Shown one piece after another: positions 1-10,296 of a stretch of DNA of 64,000 nucleotides; the first letter of the stretch is position 1; each line of letters begins with the position of its first letter. Position numbers and translations under genes: made by a program. The DNA is taken from positions 1,536,022 through 1,600,021 of the forward strand of contig NZ_BSOG01000001.1 of assembly GCF_030160395.1 (NCBI RefSeq), written 5' to 3'. The notes beneath the pieces are model-generated. The model did not search any database. It was given only the letters and a program-made list of their open reading frames with translations, and was not told where the DNA came from. Source of the DNA: Chitinimonas prasina. Its GTDB lineage: Bacteria; Pseudomonadota; Gammaproteobacteria; Burkholderiales; Chitinimonadaceae.

Positions 1-1716
1 GGGGTGGAGAACCTGCTGCCGGATACCCGATGCTCCATCCTGATACTGGATGGCAATCAGTTGCGCCATGGCGCATCACCCAGCCTCGCACCGACTTTCA
101 TGGCGGCCATTGAAGGCATCAGCATTGGTCCCAGAGTGGGCTCCTGTGGCTCGGCGGCGTATTTCAACCGGGTGGTGGAGGTCGAGGATGTGGCCCACGA
201 TCCTCTTTGGCAGAGCCATGCTCAACTGGCAAGCGAACACGGTATTGCCGCCTGCTGGTCTACCCCTATACATGGCAGCGATGGCCGGGTGCTGGGCACC
301 TTTGCCATCTACTACCGCGAGCGGCGCCGCCCAAGTGAGTTCCATCGCCGGGTGGTCGATGCATGTACCCATTTGATCGGCATTGCCATCGAACACCGCG
401 AGGCCGAGGCGAGGGTACACAGCCTGGCTTTCTACGACCCGCTGACCGGCCTGCCCAACCGGTCGCTGTTTGCCGATCGGGTGGAGCTGGCGCTGGCCCA
501 TGCGATACGTGACAACAGTCCGCTGGCTGTGTTGTTCGTCGACCTCGACCGTTTCAAGACCATCAATGACTCACTGGGCCATGCGGCGGGCGATCGCCTG
601 CTAAAGACCATGGCGACGAGGTTGGAGCAGGTAGTGCGGGAGTCGGATACCGTCTGCCGCCAGGGTGGCGATGAATTTGTCTTGCTGCTCAACGACTGCG
701 ACGCCCTGGGTGCAGCCAGCGTGGCCGAGAAGCTGATTGCGGCCGCGGCCGAGAAGGTGGAGTTCGACGGACTGACCCTGAATGGCTCGGCCAGTGTGGG
801 CATCGCCCTGTTCCCCGATGACGGCACCGACTACGACAATCTGCTCAAGCACGCCGATGCCGCCATGTATCGGGCCAAGGAGCTGGGCCGCAATGCTTTC
901 TGTTTCTACCAGCCTGCCATGGACAAGGATGCCGCCGAGCGGCTGGAGGTGGAGGCCGCCCTGCGGCTGGCGCTAAGCCGGCAGGAGCTGTTGCTTCACT
1001 ACCAGCCCCAGGTGCATATCGCAGATGGCAGCGTCTATGGTCTGGAAGCGCTGGTGCGTTGGCGGCACCCTCAATGGGGCATGGTGTCGCCAGCCCGGTT
1101 CATTCCCATCGCTGAGGAGAGCGGGCTGATCGATGCGGTGGGTAGCTGGGTGTTGGACGAGGCCTGCCGGCAGATGGCCGAGTGGGTACGCATAGGTATC
1201 GCGCCGCCCCGCATCTCGGTCAACCTGTCCGCCCGGCAGTTCCGCCACGATGATATCCCGAACTTGGTGGCGCAGACCCTTGCCCGCCACTGCCTGGCGC
1301 CGGCGCAACTGACGCTGGAGATCACCGAAAGCCTGATGATGGTGCGGGATGAACATACCCTGGCTGCACTGAACAAGCTTGATGCCATGGGTGTGGCGCT
1401 GGCGGTGGATGACTTCGGGACAGGTTACTCCAGCCTGGGCTACCTCAAGCGCTACCCGGTGGGCGAGCTCAAGCTGGACCAGAGCTTTGTGCGCGATCTG
1501 AGCGAGGATGCAGAAGACCGTGCCCTGGCCAGCGCGGTGGTACGCATAGGTCAGAGTTTGCGAATGACGGTGGTGGCGGAGGGGGTGGAAACTGCCGAGC
1601 AACTGGCCTTCCTGCAGTCGGAAGGTTGCGACGTGGCGCAGGGCTACCATTTTGCTCGCCCGCTGGCACCGGTTGACCTGGCCTTGTGGCTGGCCGCCAG
1701 GCCGAACCGGCCCTAG
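1..1716 (+). CDS. GAF-GGDEF-EAL bifunctional c-di-GMP turnover protein (5' end outside window)
   Basis: The frame is open from the first base, so the true start lies upstream; the first visible start is a GTG at 4. Counting from there, residues about 1-130 are the end of a GAF-type sensor domain, 143-300 a diguanylate cyclase domain and 315-560 a phosphodiesterase domain. The cyclase keeps an intact GGDEF motif (221-225), with an RESD inhibitory I-site exactly five residues before it. The EAL domain has EALVRW (from 348), NLSARQF, EITES, DDFGTGYSSL and KLDQSFV, so both activities could be real. The net direction of c-di-GMP turnover cannot be read from sequence. No transmembrane segment is visible in the part present. 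Its TAG stop overlaps the stop of convergent recD by three bases. Confidence 0.95.
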   Translation, partial: GVENLLPDTRCSILILDGNQLRHGASPSLAPTFMAAIEGISIGPRVGSCGSAAYFNRVVEVEDVAHDPLWQSHAQLASEHGIAACWSTPIHGSDGRVLGTFAIYYRERRRPSEFHRRVVDACTHLIGIAIEHREAEARVHSLAFYDPLTGLPNRSLFADRVELALAHAIRDNSPLAVLFVDLDRFKTINDSLGHAAGDRLLKTMATRLEQVVRESDTVCRQGGDEFVLLLNDCDALGAASVAEKLIAAAAEKVEFDGLTLNGSASVGIALFPDDGTDYDNLLKHADAAMYRAKELGRNAFCFYQPAMDKDAAERLEVEAALRLALSRQELLLHYQPQVHIADGSVYGLEALVRWRHPQWGMVSPARFIPIAEESGLIDAVGSWVLDEACRQMAEWVRIGIAPPRISVNLSARQFRHDDIPNLVAQTLARHCLAPAQLTLEITESLMMVRDEHTLAALNKLDAMGVALAVDDFGTGYSSLGYLKRYPVGELKLDQSFVRDLSEDAEDRALASAVVRIGQSLRMTVVAEGVETAEQLAFLQSEGCDVAQGYHFARPLAPVDLALWLAARPNRP

Positions 1717-3482
1717 TCTTCGCTCGGGATGCTGTCAGCCGGCACCCTCAATCTGTCCGCCAAGCCACTATCCCGCTGGACGCTGCGCTGCAGCGCGCCC
1801 GCCAAGGTCGAGGCCGAGCCCCATACCGCCACCTTGTGTCGGGCACGGGTCAAGGCCGTGTAGATCAGGCTACGGCTCAGCACGGCAGCGTCCTCATCGG
1901 GCAGCAGCAGCCAGACCTCATCAAACTCCGAGCCTTGTGACTGGTGTACGGTCAGGGCAAAGGCGGTTTCGTGCCGGGGCAGGCGGGTGGGTGCGTAGCC
2001 GCGCCAGCCGGCCTCCTGCGGGAAGTACACCCGCAAGCCCTGTTCACTCTCCAGTACCAGGCCCACATCGCCATTGGCCAGGCCCAGCACGCTATCGTTG
2101 ACCCGTACGATGACGGGACGGCCGGCATACCAGGGTTGGCGGCGGGGATCCTGATGCAGCAACCGGGTTTCCAGCAGGCGGTTGATGGCTTCCAGCCCCA
2201 CCGGGCCTTCGCGCAAGGCACAGAGTAGCCGCAGGCGGTGGAAATGGTGGTAGGCCGCATCAATGTCGCGGGCCGCTACCGCCTCGCGGTAGTCCGCCAG
2301 CCGGGTTTGCAGCTGCGCCAGCAGCAGACCCTGCCAGTCGCGGCACAGGCCCGGCTGCCAGGCCAGGTCAGGCGGGGGGGCGCGCAGCAACTGCAATGCA
2401 CCCTGGCTGTCACCGGCATTAGCGCAGCGTGCCAGGGCACCGATGCCACTATCGCTGCCAAAGCGATGGCTGACATGGAGCAGGGCAATGCCATCGGCCA
2501 GGGCCGAGCCGGGCCTGCCGGGGGATAGACGGGCTCCCGTGGCTGCCGCCAGGCGGCGGCTGCCATCCGGTGTGCGTCCTGCCTGCCGCACCAGCTCGGC
2601 AAAGGCACTGCCAGCTTCCACCGATGCCAGTTGATCGCGGTCGCCCAGCAGTATCAGCCGCGCATGCCGGGGTAGTGCTGCCAGCAGGCGGGCGAACAGC
2701 GCCAGATCGATCATCGAGGCTTCGTCCACCACCAGGATATCCAGTCCCAGCGGTTGGCCGGGGCCGTAGCGCGGTTGTGCACCATCGGGCCGGAAACCCA
2801 GCAGCCGGTGCAGGGTCTGGGCCTCTTCCGGCAGGGCGGCGCGGGTAATCATGTCTATGGGCAAGCGGTCGCGCGCCTGCTTGAGGGCTTCCACCATGCG
2901 GGCGGCCGCTCGGCCGGTGGGGGCGGCCAGCACGATGCGTGCGGCGGGCTCCAGTTGCACCAGCGCAGCCAGCACTTTGGCTACGGTGGTGGTCTTGCCG
3001 GTGCCCGGCCCACCCGAGATCACCGCGATACGATTGAGCAGGGCGGTGGCTGCCGCCAGTCTCTGGCCGTCGTCACCGGCCGTGCCGGCAAACAAGGGGT
3101 CCAGTACGGTACGCGCCTGCTTGGGCGTCAGCTCGGTGGCGCTGGCGCGCTGTGCCAGTTCGGCGGCCACCGTCAGTTCGTCCGCCCACAGCCGCCCTAG
3201 GTAGAGTCGGTCGCCATCCAGTATCAATGGGGCGTAGCCTTCCGTCAGGGCGACAAAACCGCTCTGTAGCAGCGCCACACGCCAAGTTTGCAGTTCGGGC
3301 AGCATAATGCCCTGCCAATGCTGACCTGCCATGTCGCTCAAATTGAGGCAGACATGCCCTTCCTCCGCGCGGCTGGCGACCAGGGCCGCGGCCTGCAAGG
3401 CCGCTTGTGCGGCGGCAGGAAAGCGCTGCTCCAGCCAGGCCTTCAGTTCGGCGGCGAACGGCGGCAGGGTGGCGATATTCAT
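1713..3482 (-). CDS. recD: Exodeoxyribonuclease V alpha subunit RecD
   Basis: 589 aa (E. coli RecD has 608). This is the 5'-3' helicase motor of RecBCD, which unwinds and degrades linear DNA and loads RecA at Chi. The Walker A motif GGPGTGKTTT is at about 157-166, and helicase motifs VVDEASMIDL, LLGDRDQLASVEAG and the C-terminal ALTVHQSQGSEFDEV and YTALTRAR follow in the order expected of superfamily 1B. The ATG overlaps the recB stop as ATGA (3479-3482), so it is last in a translationally coupled recC-recB-recD operon. Its stop overlaps the stop of the convergent GGDEF-EAL gene, leaving no room for a terminator between them. Confidence 0.97.
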   Translation of the reverse strand: MNIATLPPFAAELKAWLEQRFPAAAQAALQAAALVASRAEEGHVCLNLSDMAGQHWQGIMLPELQTWRVALLQSGFVALTEGYAPLILDGDRLYLGRLWADELTVAAELAQRASATELTPKQARTVLDPLFAGTAGDDGQRLAAATALLNRIAVISGGPGTGKTTTVAKVLAALVQLEPAARIVLAAPTGRAAARMVEALKQARDRLPIDMITRAALPEEAQTLHRLLGFRPDGAQPRYGPGQPLGLDILVVDEASMIDLALFARLLAALPRHARLILLGDRDQLASVEAGSAFAELVRQAGRTPDGSRRLAAATGARLSPGRPGSALADGIALLHVSHRFGSDSGIGALARCANAGDSQGALQLLRAPPPDLAWQPGLCRDWQGLLLAQLQTRLADYREAVAARDIDAAYHHFHRLRLLCALREGPVGLEAINRLLETRLLHQDPRRQPWYAGRPVIVRVNDSVLGLANGDVGLVLESEQGLRVYFPQEAGWRGYAPTRLPRHETAFALTVHQSQGSEFDEVWLLLPDEDAAVLSRSLIYTALTRARHKVAVWGSASTLAGALQRSVQRDSGLADRLRVPADSIPSED

Positions 3483-6400
3483 GCCGGCACTCCACAGAAC
3501 AGGGCTTCCAGCGCGGTGATCAGGGCCAGCGGCGGGCGATAGTGCCAGACCCCCCGCCCCGCCGGGGTGATGCCGCGCAGGAACAGGTAAAGGGCGCCGC
3601 CAAAGTCGCGCTCATAGTCGTAGCCGGGCTGGCGCCAGCCCAGGTAGCGATGCAGCGCCAGGCAGTAGATCAGGGCCTGCAGATAGTAGTGCTCATCGGC
3701 CATCGCGGCCTGCAGCCTGGCGCTGTCGTAGCCCATCAGGCGGTTGGATTTCCAATCCAACACATAGTGGCGGCCATCAAGCTGGCAGACCAGATCGATG
3801 AAGCCTTTCAGGTAGCCCTGGCCGACCTCGGCATGCAGGCGCTGGGCGGCCTCGGCAAAGCACGGGGGCAGACCGTGCGCGGGGTCGGCCAGGATGGCGA
3901 TCAGCTGGGGCCAGGCAAACGGTTGCAGGGTATAGGTGAACTCCATCTCCACCAGCCGCTGGCTGGCTGGCACCTGGGCCAGACAGGTCGCGGCCGGCGT
4001 CAGCGGCGCATGCAGGGTGGCCTCGACCAGATCGGCCGCCATCCCGGCCCACTGCGGGTCAAAGCCATGGGCCTGCAACTGGCGCTGGGCCAATGCTTCC
4101 AGCGCCGGCCTATCGTGCCGGCCGTAGTCCCATAGCTCGAACAGCGCATGCAGGCAGACACCCGCACGCGGCCCCGCCGGAAAACTGTCGTAGGGACCGA
4201 GCTCATCGGCCATGGCCGGTTCCGGCGGCGCCACGGCGGCATCATGGTCGGGGGCTTCATCGTGCAGGCCTGCTGTCAGGCCCGAGAAACTGCTCATGCG
4301 CCATTGCCACTGCAGCAAGCGCTGCAGCCTCGCTACCTGCGGTGGTGTCGCCGGCAGCGAGGTGTCGGCGTGCCTGTTGGCAGGCTGGGCCTGGGGCAGC
4401 CAGGCCATGGCGCCGGGGCGGGAGCTGGCGATCAGGGTGTCGATCTCGGCGTGCAGGGCAGTGGCGTCGCGGGTCTGCTCTTGCCCACCGGCGAGCAGCC
4501 AGGCCAGGGCACTGCTGGCCTGCTCCTTCACCTGGCCCCAGGCGATGATGCAGGCGCTGCGAGGACGGGTCAGCGCCACGTAGAGCAGGCGCAGCTTCTC
4601 GGCCAGCCGCTCTTCCCGCGCGCGCTGACGGCGCTGGTCGAACTGGGGCGAGCCCAGGTCCAGGACATTGCTGTCGTCCTCGTAACACAAGGCCCAGCGC
4701 TCGTGCTGCTTGAACAGTTGGCCATCCCACAGAAAGGGGCAGAACACGACAGGGTATTCCAGGCCTTTGGCCGCGTGGATGGTGACCAGGCGTACGCGGC
4801 TGGCGTCGCTCTCCAGCCGCATCAGTTGTTCGTCGTCCTCGCCGCTGGCTTCGGCCAGATTGCTGCGGTACCAGGCCAGCAAGGGGGCCAGGCCGGGCCG
4901 CTCCCGCCGGGCCAGTTCCACCAGTTCAAACAGGTGCAGCAGATTGGTCAGCCGCCGCTCGCCATCATGCCAGCCGGCGATGCGCTCGGCGGCGCCGCTT
5001 TCTATCAGCCAGGCGGTCAGGGCGGCCATGGCGCCGCGGCTGTGCAGCAGTTGCTGCCAGCGGCGGAAATCGGCCAGGGTGGCTTCCCAGCGTGCCTCGT
5101 TGTGCAGGCGTGCATACAGGCCTTCGGCGTCCAGCCCGGTACTCATCGTCACCATGGCAGACCTGACCTGGCGATCACTGGGGTTGACCAGGGCATTCAG
5201 TACCTGCAGCAGGTCCTGGGCTTCTTCGGTCTCGAATACCCGCTGCCGGCTGATACGCACACTGGCAATGCCGCGTGCCTCCAGTGCGGCTTGCATGGCT
5301 TGCAGTTCATCGTGCTTGCTGGCCAGCACGGCAATATCGCCGCCGCCCAGTGCTTGCCCACCCAGGCTGGCGCGGCCTGGGGTCAGCAGGGTGGCGATGC
5401 GGTCGGCAGTCAGGGCTACGGCCTGGTTGCGGGCATCCGCCTTGCCCAGGCTGTCGTCGCCCAGCCAGTCCCAGGCCAGGGCCGCATGCACCTGGCCGTC
5501 CAGCAGCAGGGTGGGCTTGTCGTCCAGCGCATCTACCTCGGGGTAGCCCAGTTCGGGCAGCAGGAAAGGCGCTTCGCTGCGGCCAAACAGCTGCGACAGC
5601 GCAGCGACCAAGGCAGGTGTGCTGCGGCGGTTGGTGCCCAGGCTGTAGCGCCTGTCCGGCGCTACCCGCTGGCGGGCGGCCAGGTAGGCGTGCAACTCGG
5701 CACCCCGGAAGGCATAGATGGCCTGCTTGGGGTCGCCCACCAGGAAGGCCGGCGCATCGCCGCTACCGAACAGGCGGTCGAAAATGCGGAACTGCAGTGG
5801 GTCGGTATCCTGGAATTCGTCTATCAGGGCGGCGTGGTAGCGCTGCCGCAGGGCACGGCCCAGCAGCGCTTCGTGATCCTGGGCCAGCGCGGCATCCAGT
5901 TCGACCAGCAGATCGTGGAAACTCATGATGCCCAGGGCGGCCTTGCGGGCGTGGACACGTTCCACCAGTTCGGCCACCAGCCTGCCCAGGGTGCAGCGCA
6001 GGCGGGCATCATAGGCTTGGGCCAGTGGCAGCGCCGCCGTGGCCCAGGGCTCGAACAGCTCGAATACAGCGGGCAGCTCGGCAGGTGCCTTGAGGGCGGC
6101 TTGCAACTCGCGCGCAAATAGCCGGCGTACCCGGCTTTCGGCCTGCCCCGGTGATTTCTCATCCTCGGTAATGGCAGGCAGGGCGGGGTTGTCCAGCCAT
6201 TGCCGCCACAGCGCCAGCGAGCCCAGCAACCAGTCTCGCCGGTGGGTGCCCTTGAACTGGCCCGCATCGGAGCGTGCCAGCAACCAAGCCTCGGCAGCGG
6301 CGCCCTCCTGTGCCCAGCGCTGGCTCAAGGCGGTATGCGCGGCGACGAAGCGCTGTTCCAACTCGGCCAGGCCGGCCAGCTCAGGGACAGCCACCCGCAG

Positions 6401-6982
6401 GTCGGTATGGCCCAGATAGCCGCGCAGTCCGGCCAGCCATACATCGGGCGACTGGCCGTTGGCGATCAGCCAGTTCAGCCAGCTGCTGCTGGCCCCGGCA
6501 GTTTCGTTCTTCCAGGCAGCATCGGCGGCTTCCTGCAACAACGTTGTTTCGTCGGCCACAAACTCGCGTTCCAGCTCCAGGCCGGCCAATAGCGCGTGCT
6601 CGCCCAGGGCGCGCTGGCAGAAGCCGTGTATGGTAAAGACGGCGGCCACGTCAAAGCCGGAGACGGCGGCCCGTAGCCGCAAGCTGGCCGGGTAGCGCTC
6701 GGCCGGCTCGGTCTGGGCCAATAGGGCGGCACAGAAGGGGTCGGGGCTGTCACCGGTTTCGAACGCCAGTGCCAACTCTGCCAGGCGGGCACGAATGCGG
6801 CCACGCAGTTCAGCGGTGGCCGCCTTGGTATAGGTCACCACCAAAATCTGTTCGGGCAGCAATTGCCGTTCCAGCACCAGCCGGGCATACAGGGCGGCAA
6901 TGGTCCAGGTCTTGCCGGTGCCGGCACTCGCCTCAATCAGGTTGAGGCCATCCAGTGGCGTAGCCAGGGCGTCGAAGCTCAT
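3479..6982 (-). CDS. recB: Exodeoxyribonuclease V beta subunit RecB
   Basis: 1167 aa (E. coli RecB has 1180). It is the 3'-5' helicase plus the only nuclease domain of RecBCD. Walker A ASAGTGKT is at 18-25 and the UvrD-type Walker B/motif II DEFQDTDPLQF near 388. VTIHAAKGLEYPVV and LLYVALTRPR mark helicase motifs V and VI. The C-terminal nuclease motif reads FIDLVCQLDG then YVLDWKSNRL around 1065-1085, with the catalytic Asp, Asp and Lys intact. It overlaps recC upstream and recD downstream by ATGA junctions, so all three subunits should be made together. No sign of decay. Confidence 0.98.
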   Translation of the reverse strand: MSFDALATPLDGLNLIEASAGTGKTWTIAALYARLVLERQLLPEQILVVTYTKAATAELRGRIRARLAELALAFETGDSPDPFCAALLAQTEPAERYPASLRLRAAVSGFDVAAVFTIHGFCQRALGEHALLAGLELEREFVADETTLLQEAADAAWKNETAGASSSWLNWLIANGQSPDVWLAGLRGYLGHTDLRVAVPELAGLAELEQRFVAAHTALSQRWAQEGAAAEAWLLARSDAGQFKGTHRRDWLLGSLALWRQWLDNPALPAITEDEKSPGQAESRVRRLFARELQAALKAPAELPAVFELFEPWATAALPLAQAYDARLRCTLGRLVAELVERVHARKAALGIMSFHDLLVELDAALAQDHEALLGRALRQRYHAALIDEFQDTDPLQFRIFDRLFGSGDAPAFLVGDPKQAIYAFRGAELHAYLAARQRVAPDRRYSLGTNRRSTPALVAALSQLFGRSEAPFLLPELGYPEVDALDDKPTLLLDGQVHAALAWDWLGDDSLGKADARNQAVALTADRIATLLTPGRASLGGQALGGGDIAVLASKHDELQAMQAALEARGIASVRISRQRVFETEEAQDLLQVLNALVNPSDRQVRSAMVTMSTGLDAEGLYARLHNEARWEATLADFRRWQQLLHSRGAMAALTAWLIESGAAERIAGWHDGERRLTNLLHLFELVELARRERPGLAPLLAWYRSNLAEASGEDDEQLMRLESDASRVRLVTIHAAKGLEYPVVFCPFLWDGQLFKQHERWALCYEDDSNVLDLGSPQFDQRRQRAREERLAEKLRLLYVALTRPRSACIIAWGQVKEQASSALAWLLAGGQEQTRDATALHAEIDTLIASSRPGAMAWLPQAQPANRHADTSLPATPPQVARLQRLLQWQWRMSSFSGLTAGLHDEAPDHDAAVAPPEPAMADELGPYDSFPAGPRAGVCLHALFELWDYGRHDRPALEALAQRQLQAHGFDPQWAGMAADLVEATLHAPLTPAATCLAQVPASQRLVEMEFTYTLQPFAWPQLIAILADPAHGLPPCFAEAAQRLHAEVGQGYLKGFIDLVCQLDGRHYVLDWKSNRLMGYDSARLQAAMADEHYYLQALIYCLALHRYLGWRQPGYDYERDFGGALYLFLRGITPAGRGVWHYRPPLALITALEALFCGVPA

Positions 6983-9900
6983 GTCAGCGCCGTCCGTTGT
7001 TCATGCTGTAGCAGGGGCAGTAGCAACTGCTCAGCCAGGACAACAAACGTATCGTCCAGCGGCATCTGGCCCCGCCATAGCGCCCGCATGCCAGCAAAGC
7101 TGCCCTCGCCGGCAAAGCGGTCGGTGCCCAGCCAGGCCTTTCGGGCTGCATCCAGCGCCTTGGCCGGGCTCGGGTCGCGGCCACTGCTCAGGCCCTCGGC
7201 ATAGGCCAGGCTGCTGCGAGGCAGTAAAGGGATGGGTCGCGTCATGGCCAGGCGATAGGCTGCCAGCCAGTCCGCCAGCAAGCTGCGGCTGTCGGCCACC
7301 GCTTGGTAGTGGGCGACTTCCTCCAGCCCGACCAGGCGGGTGGTGCAGGCAATGCCGGCAGGTTGGCTGGCGCAGAGCAGCAGGTGCTGCAGCCAGGCAG
7401 CCAGCCTGTCGCCTTCGCGCAGCTTACCGGGCTGCCGCAGGGCCAGGCCATCCGGCCCCAGGCCGCGTAGCAGGCCTTGCAGGCGCAGTTTTTCCAGCTC
7501 CAGATTGATGGCTACTTCGCCACTTCCGGCCTGCCGCCACAGCGCCACGGCGGGGGCAAAATGGCGGGCCGATTGTTCGGCCCAGATGTCGCCTGCCTGG
7601 CCGGCTGGCAGCAGCGCAGCGCCCTGCCCCAGCGCGGTCAGTGTATCGGCCGAATCTGCCTGGGCGGCGCCCAGTAGGAGCAGGGCACGCTCGCCCGGCC
7701 TGTCCAGCTCGAAGGGTTCGCGGTGGGCCAGGGTGGCTTCGCCCCGGTCCAGCCTGACGCCCAGCCTGCGCAGAAACCAGCCGCTGCTGTCACGGGCAAA
7801 CTGGATCAGCTCATCCAGTTCCAGCAGCCGCAATGGCTCGGCCGGCAGGCAGGCGTCAGCCAGCGAGGGTGGTTGTGCCTGACCCCGGCCGGCTTGCTGG
7901 GCGATGCTAGCCCAGCGTCCGTCGAAGGTGGGCAGGGCCGCTTGCGGGCCGAAACGCTGGGGCGAGAACGGCTGTAATGGGTGCCGGTGCAGATAGGCCT
8001 GGGCCGGGTCTGTGCCCTCCTCGCCCCAGCCTACCCTGATGGCATCGAGCAGGTCGGCAATGACGGTGGAGGGCGGTAGGGCCACATCGCTGCGTGCATC
8101 GCGGCCGGTGTAGTAAAGCTGCAGGCCGTCACGGGCAGCCAGCAGGGTTTCCAGGAACAGCCAGCGCTCGTCCAGTGCCCGGGCTCGATCACCACGGCGG
8201 GGATGCTGAGCGATCAGGTCAAAACCATCGGGCTGGCTGTCGCGGGGGAAGGCGCCGTCATCGAGGCCCAGCACGGCCACGATGCGGAAGGGCAGGTTGC
8301 GCATGGGCATCAGCTGGGCGAAGGTGACGCCACCGGTCAGAAAGCCACCAGCGCCCGAACCATCCTTGAGCTTGCCGGCCAGCCATTGCAGCACGGCGAC
8401 CCGGCCCACCGGCTGCAGCATGCCGCTGCGCTCACCCAGGGCACCCAGCTCCACTACCACATTACGCAGGGTGTCGACGGCGGCGCGATCGCCTTCCAGA
8501 TCCACAAACCAGCGCTCCAGCCATTCATTCAGCAACTGCGACCATTCCGGCAGGCTGCGGGGCCGGGCCAGGGCGGCTTGCCAGTGTGCCAGCTGCCGGG
8601 CGAAGCGGCTGAGGCCGGCTACACGGTCGGCAAAGCGCAGGTCCAGGTCTGCCGTCGGCACCAAGCTGGCAAACAAGGGCAGGCCGCCGGCGGCCCCGGC
8701 ATCGGGCAGCGCCACACCGAGCAGCAGGCGCCCCAGTCCCTCCTGCCAGCTGAAGGCATCGCCGGTCTGGTTACGGCGTATGCCGGCCTCGGCGATCCAG
8801 GCCTGCAGCAGGGGCAGGTCGTCTGCATCCAGGCCAAATTGCTGGGCCAGTGCCGGTAGTTCCAGCAAGGCAGCCAGGCGGTCGGCCTCCCAGTCGCCAT
8901 CGGGTACCCGTAGCAGCTCCAGCCAAGTGGCGAGCAGGGGGGAGCTGCCCAGGCCACCACGGTCAGCCACGGCATAGGGCAGGTGCGGCTCGCCCTGGCC
9001 GAAGACAGCATCGATATAGGGGGCATAGGTCTCGATATCAGGGCATAGCACCACGATATCGGCCGGCTGCAGGCCCGGGTCGGCAGCCAGGCGGCTGAGC
9101 AGGGCGTCCTTGAGCGTCTCCACCTGCCGCAGCGGGCTGTGGCAGGCGTGGATGGCCAGGCTATGATCGACTGCAGGCAGGGCTTCAAGCGGTTCGGCAT
9201 CGAGCAGCAGCAGAGCGTGCTGCAACTGGCCCAGCAGACCACTGGCAGGCGGGCCTTCATCGGGCAGGCTGGTCAGTTCATCGGCGCTGGCCAGGTCGTC
9301 GAAGAATACCCTGCCCTGCGCCCCCCAGGCTGCAAGCAGACGCTCGCCCGGCCCATGGGCCTGCTCCCGGTCGCTGATGTCGCCCCAGGGCTGGGCACAG
9401 GGATTCAGCGCAAACAGGCAGACATCCAGACGTTGGCCCAATACCTTGAGTATCTGCAGGAACAGTGGCGGCAGGCTGCTGCTGCCGAACAGCACAATGC
9501 GCTCGGGCAATGGCAGGGGGGCCGGGTCCTGGAGGCGTGCCACCAGGGCCTGCATCAGGTCGGCCCGGTGGGAGCTGCTGCGGTCACGTGCCAGGCGGCA
9601 CCAGAGGGCGGCCTGCCAGTGCTCGTCCGGCCCCAGGCCCAGGCTGCGGCCGGCCTCCCAGGCGGCCAGCCAGTCCGGGCGGTACACCAGGTACTGATCG
9701 AACACATCGGCAATACGGCTGGCCAGACGCCAGCGTCGGCGCTCCGACAGCACCTGGTGCTGCGCCTGGTCGGCCAGGCTGTCGTCTGGCGGGGTGAGAT
9801 AGCCGGCCAGCTCGGGCGGCGGTTGCAGCAGCAGGGCGTGCAGGCGCCAGGCCAGGGCGTCGCTGCCGAACGGGCCGCTGCGCGGTTGCGGGCCCAGTAC

Positions 9901-10122
9901 GGTCTCGACCAACTGCCACAGAAAGGTGGCAGGCAGTGGGAAATCCATATTGGCGCACACCCCGAAACGCTCGGCGATACGCAGGCTGAGCCAGCGCCCC
10001 ATGCCGCGTGCCTGCACGATGACCGTCTCCTTGGCATAGGGCTGGGCAGGCGGTATGGCCAGCACGCCGTAGAGCAGCGTGGCCAGGGTTTCCAGGCGGT
10101 TGGATTGGTAAAGATGGAGCAC
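6979..10122 (-). CDS. recC: Exodeoxyribonuclease V gamma subunit RecC
   Basis: RecC recognises Chi and holds RecB and RecD together; it has an inactivated helicase fold. I set the start at the GTG at 10122, giving 1047 aa beginning VLHLYQSNRLETL, which lines up with the E. coli N-terminus (MLRVYHSNRL). The frame stays open to an ATG at 10248, but that would add 42 residues without family resemblance and place the start inside the glyQ control region. No strong Shine-Dalgarno precedes the GTG, so the exact start is uncertain. First gene of recC-recB-recD; divergent from glyQ with a 174-bp gap. FARQLAHWQ, MRNLPFRIVAVLGLDDGAFPR and RWLFLETLLAARD are typical RecC segments. Confidence 0.93.
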   Translation of the reverse strand: MLHLYQSNRLETLATLLYGVLAIPPAQPYAKETVIVQARGMGRWLSLRIAERFGVCANMDFPLPATFLWQLVETVLGPQPRSGPFGSDALAWRLHALLLQPPPELAGYLTPPDDSLADQAQHQVLSERRRWRLASRIADVFDQYLVYRPDWLAAWEAGRSLGLGPDEHWQAALWCRLARDRSSSHRADLMQALVARLQDPAPLPLPERIVLFGSSSLPPLFLQILKVLGQRLDVCLFALNPCAQPWGDISDREQAHGPGERLLAAWGAQGRVFFDDLASADELTSLPDEGPPASGLLGQLQHALLLLDAEPLEALPAVDHSLAIHACHSPLRQVETLKDALLSRLAADPGLQPADIVVLCPDIETYAPYIDAVFGQGEPHLPYAVADRGGLGSSPLLATWLELLRVPDGDWEADRLAALLELPALAQQFGLDADDLPLLQAWIAEAGIRRNQTGDAFSWQEGLGRLLLGVALPDAGAAGGLPLFASLVPTADLDLRFADRVAGLSRFARQLAHWQAALARPRSLPEWSQLLNEWLERWFVDLEGDRAAVDTLRNVVVELGALGERSGMLQPVGRVAVLQWLAGKLKDGSGAGGFLTGGVTFAQLMPMRNLPFRIVAVLGLDDGAFPRDSQPDGFDLIAQHPRRGDRARALDERWLFLETLLAARDGLQLYYTGRDARSDVALPPSTVIADLLDAIRVGWGEEGTDPAQAYLHRHPLQPFSPQRFGPQAALPTFDGRWASIAQQAGRGQAQPPSLADACLPAEPLRLLELDELIQFARDSSGWFLRRLGVRLDRGEATLAHREPFELDRPGERALLLLGAAQADSADTLTALGQGAALLPAGQAGDIWAEQSARHFAPAVALWRQAGSGEVAINLELEKLRLQGLLRGLGPDGLALRQPGKLREGDRLAAWLQHLLLCASQPAGIACTTRLVGLEEVAHYQAVADSRSLLADWLAAYRLAMTRPIPLLPRSSLAYAEGLSSGRDPSPAKALDAARKAWLGTDRFAGEGSFAGMRALWRGQMPLDDTFVVLAEQLLLPLLQHEQRTALT

Positions 10123-10296
10123 GTGGGCGGCTGCGAGCGTTGGGTGGCACGATGATACCTGCAGGGGACGGCATCGCGCATGGCACATGCTGTGTCGCGC
10201 TTGCGACGGCCATGCATGCAAACGGGGATGCCAAGCGCGCAAGTTCAAGTAGAATCCTGGGTTTATATCGTTCTACTTTATCGGGCACCCGTCACA

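Noticed and set aside
10123..10248. N-terminal extension of RecC by 42 residues
   Set aside because: The extension does not resemble the family, which begins near LHLYQSNR, and it would overlap the glyQ control region.
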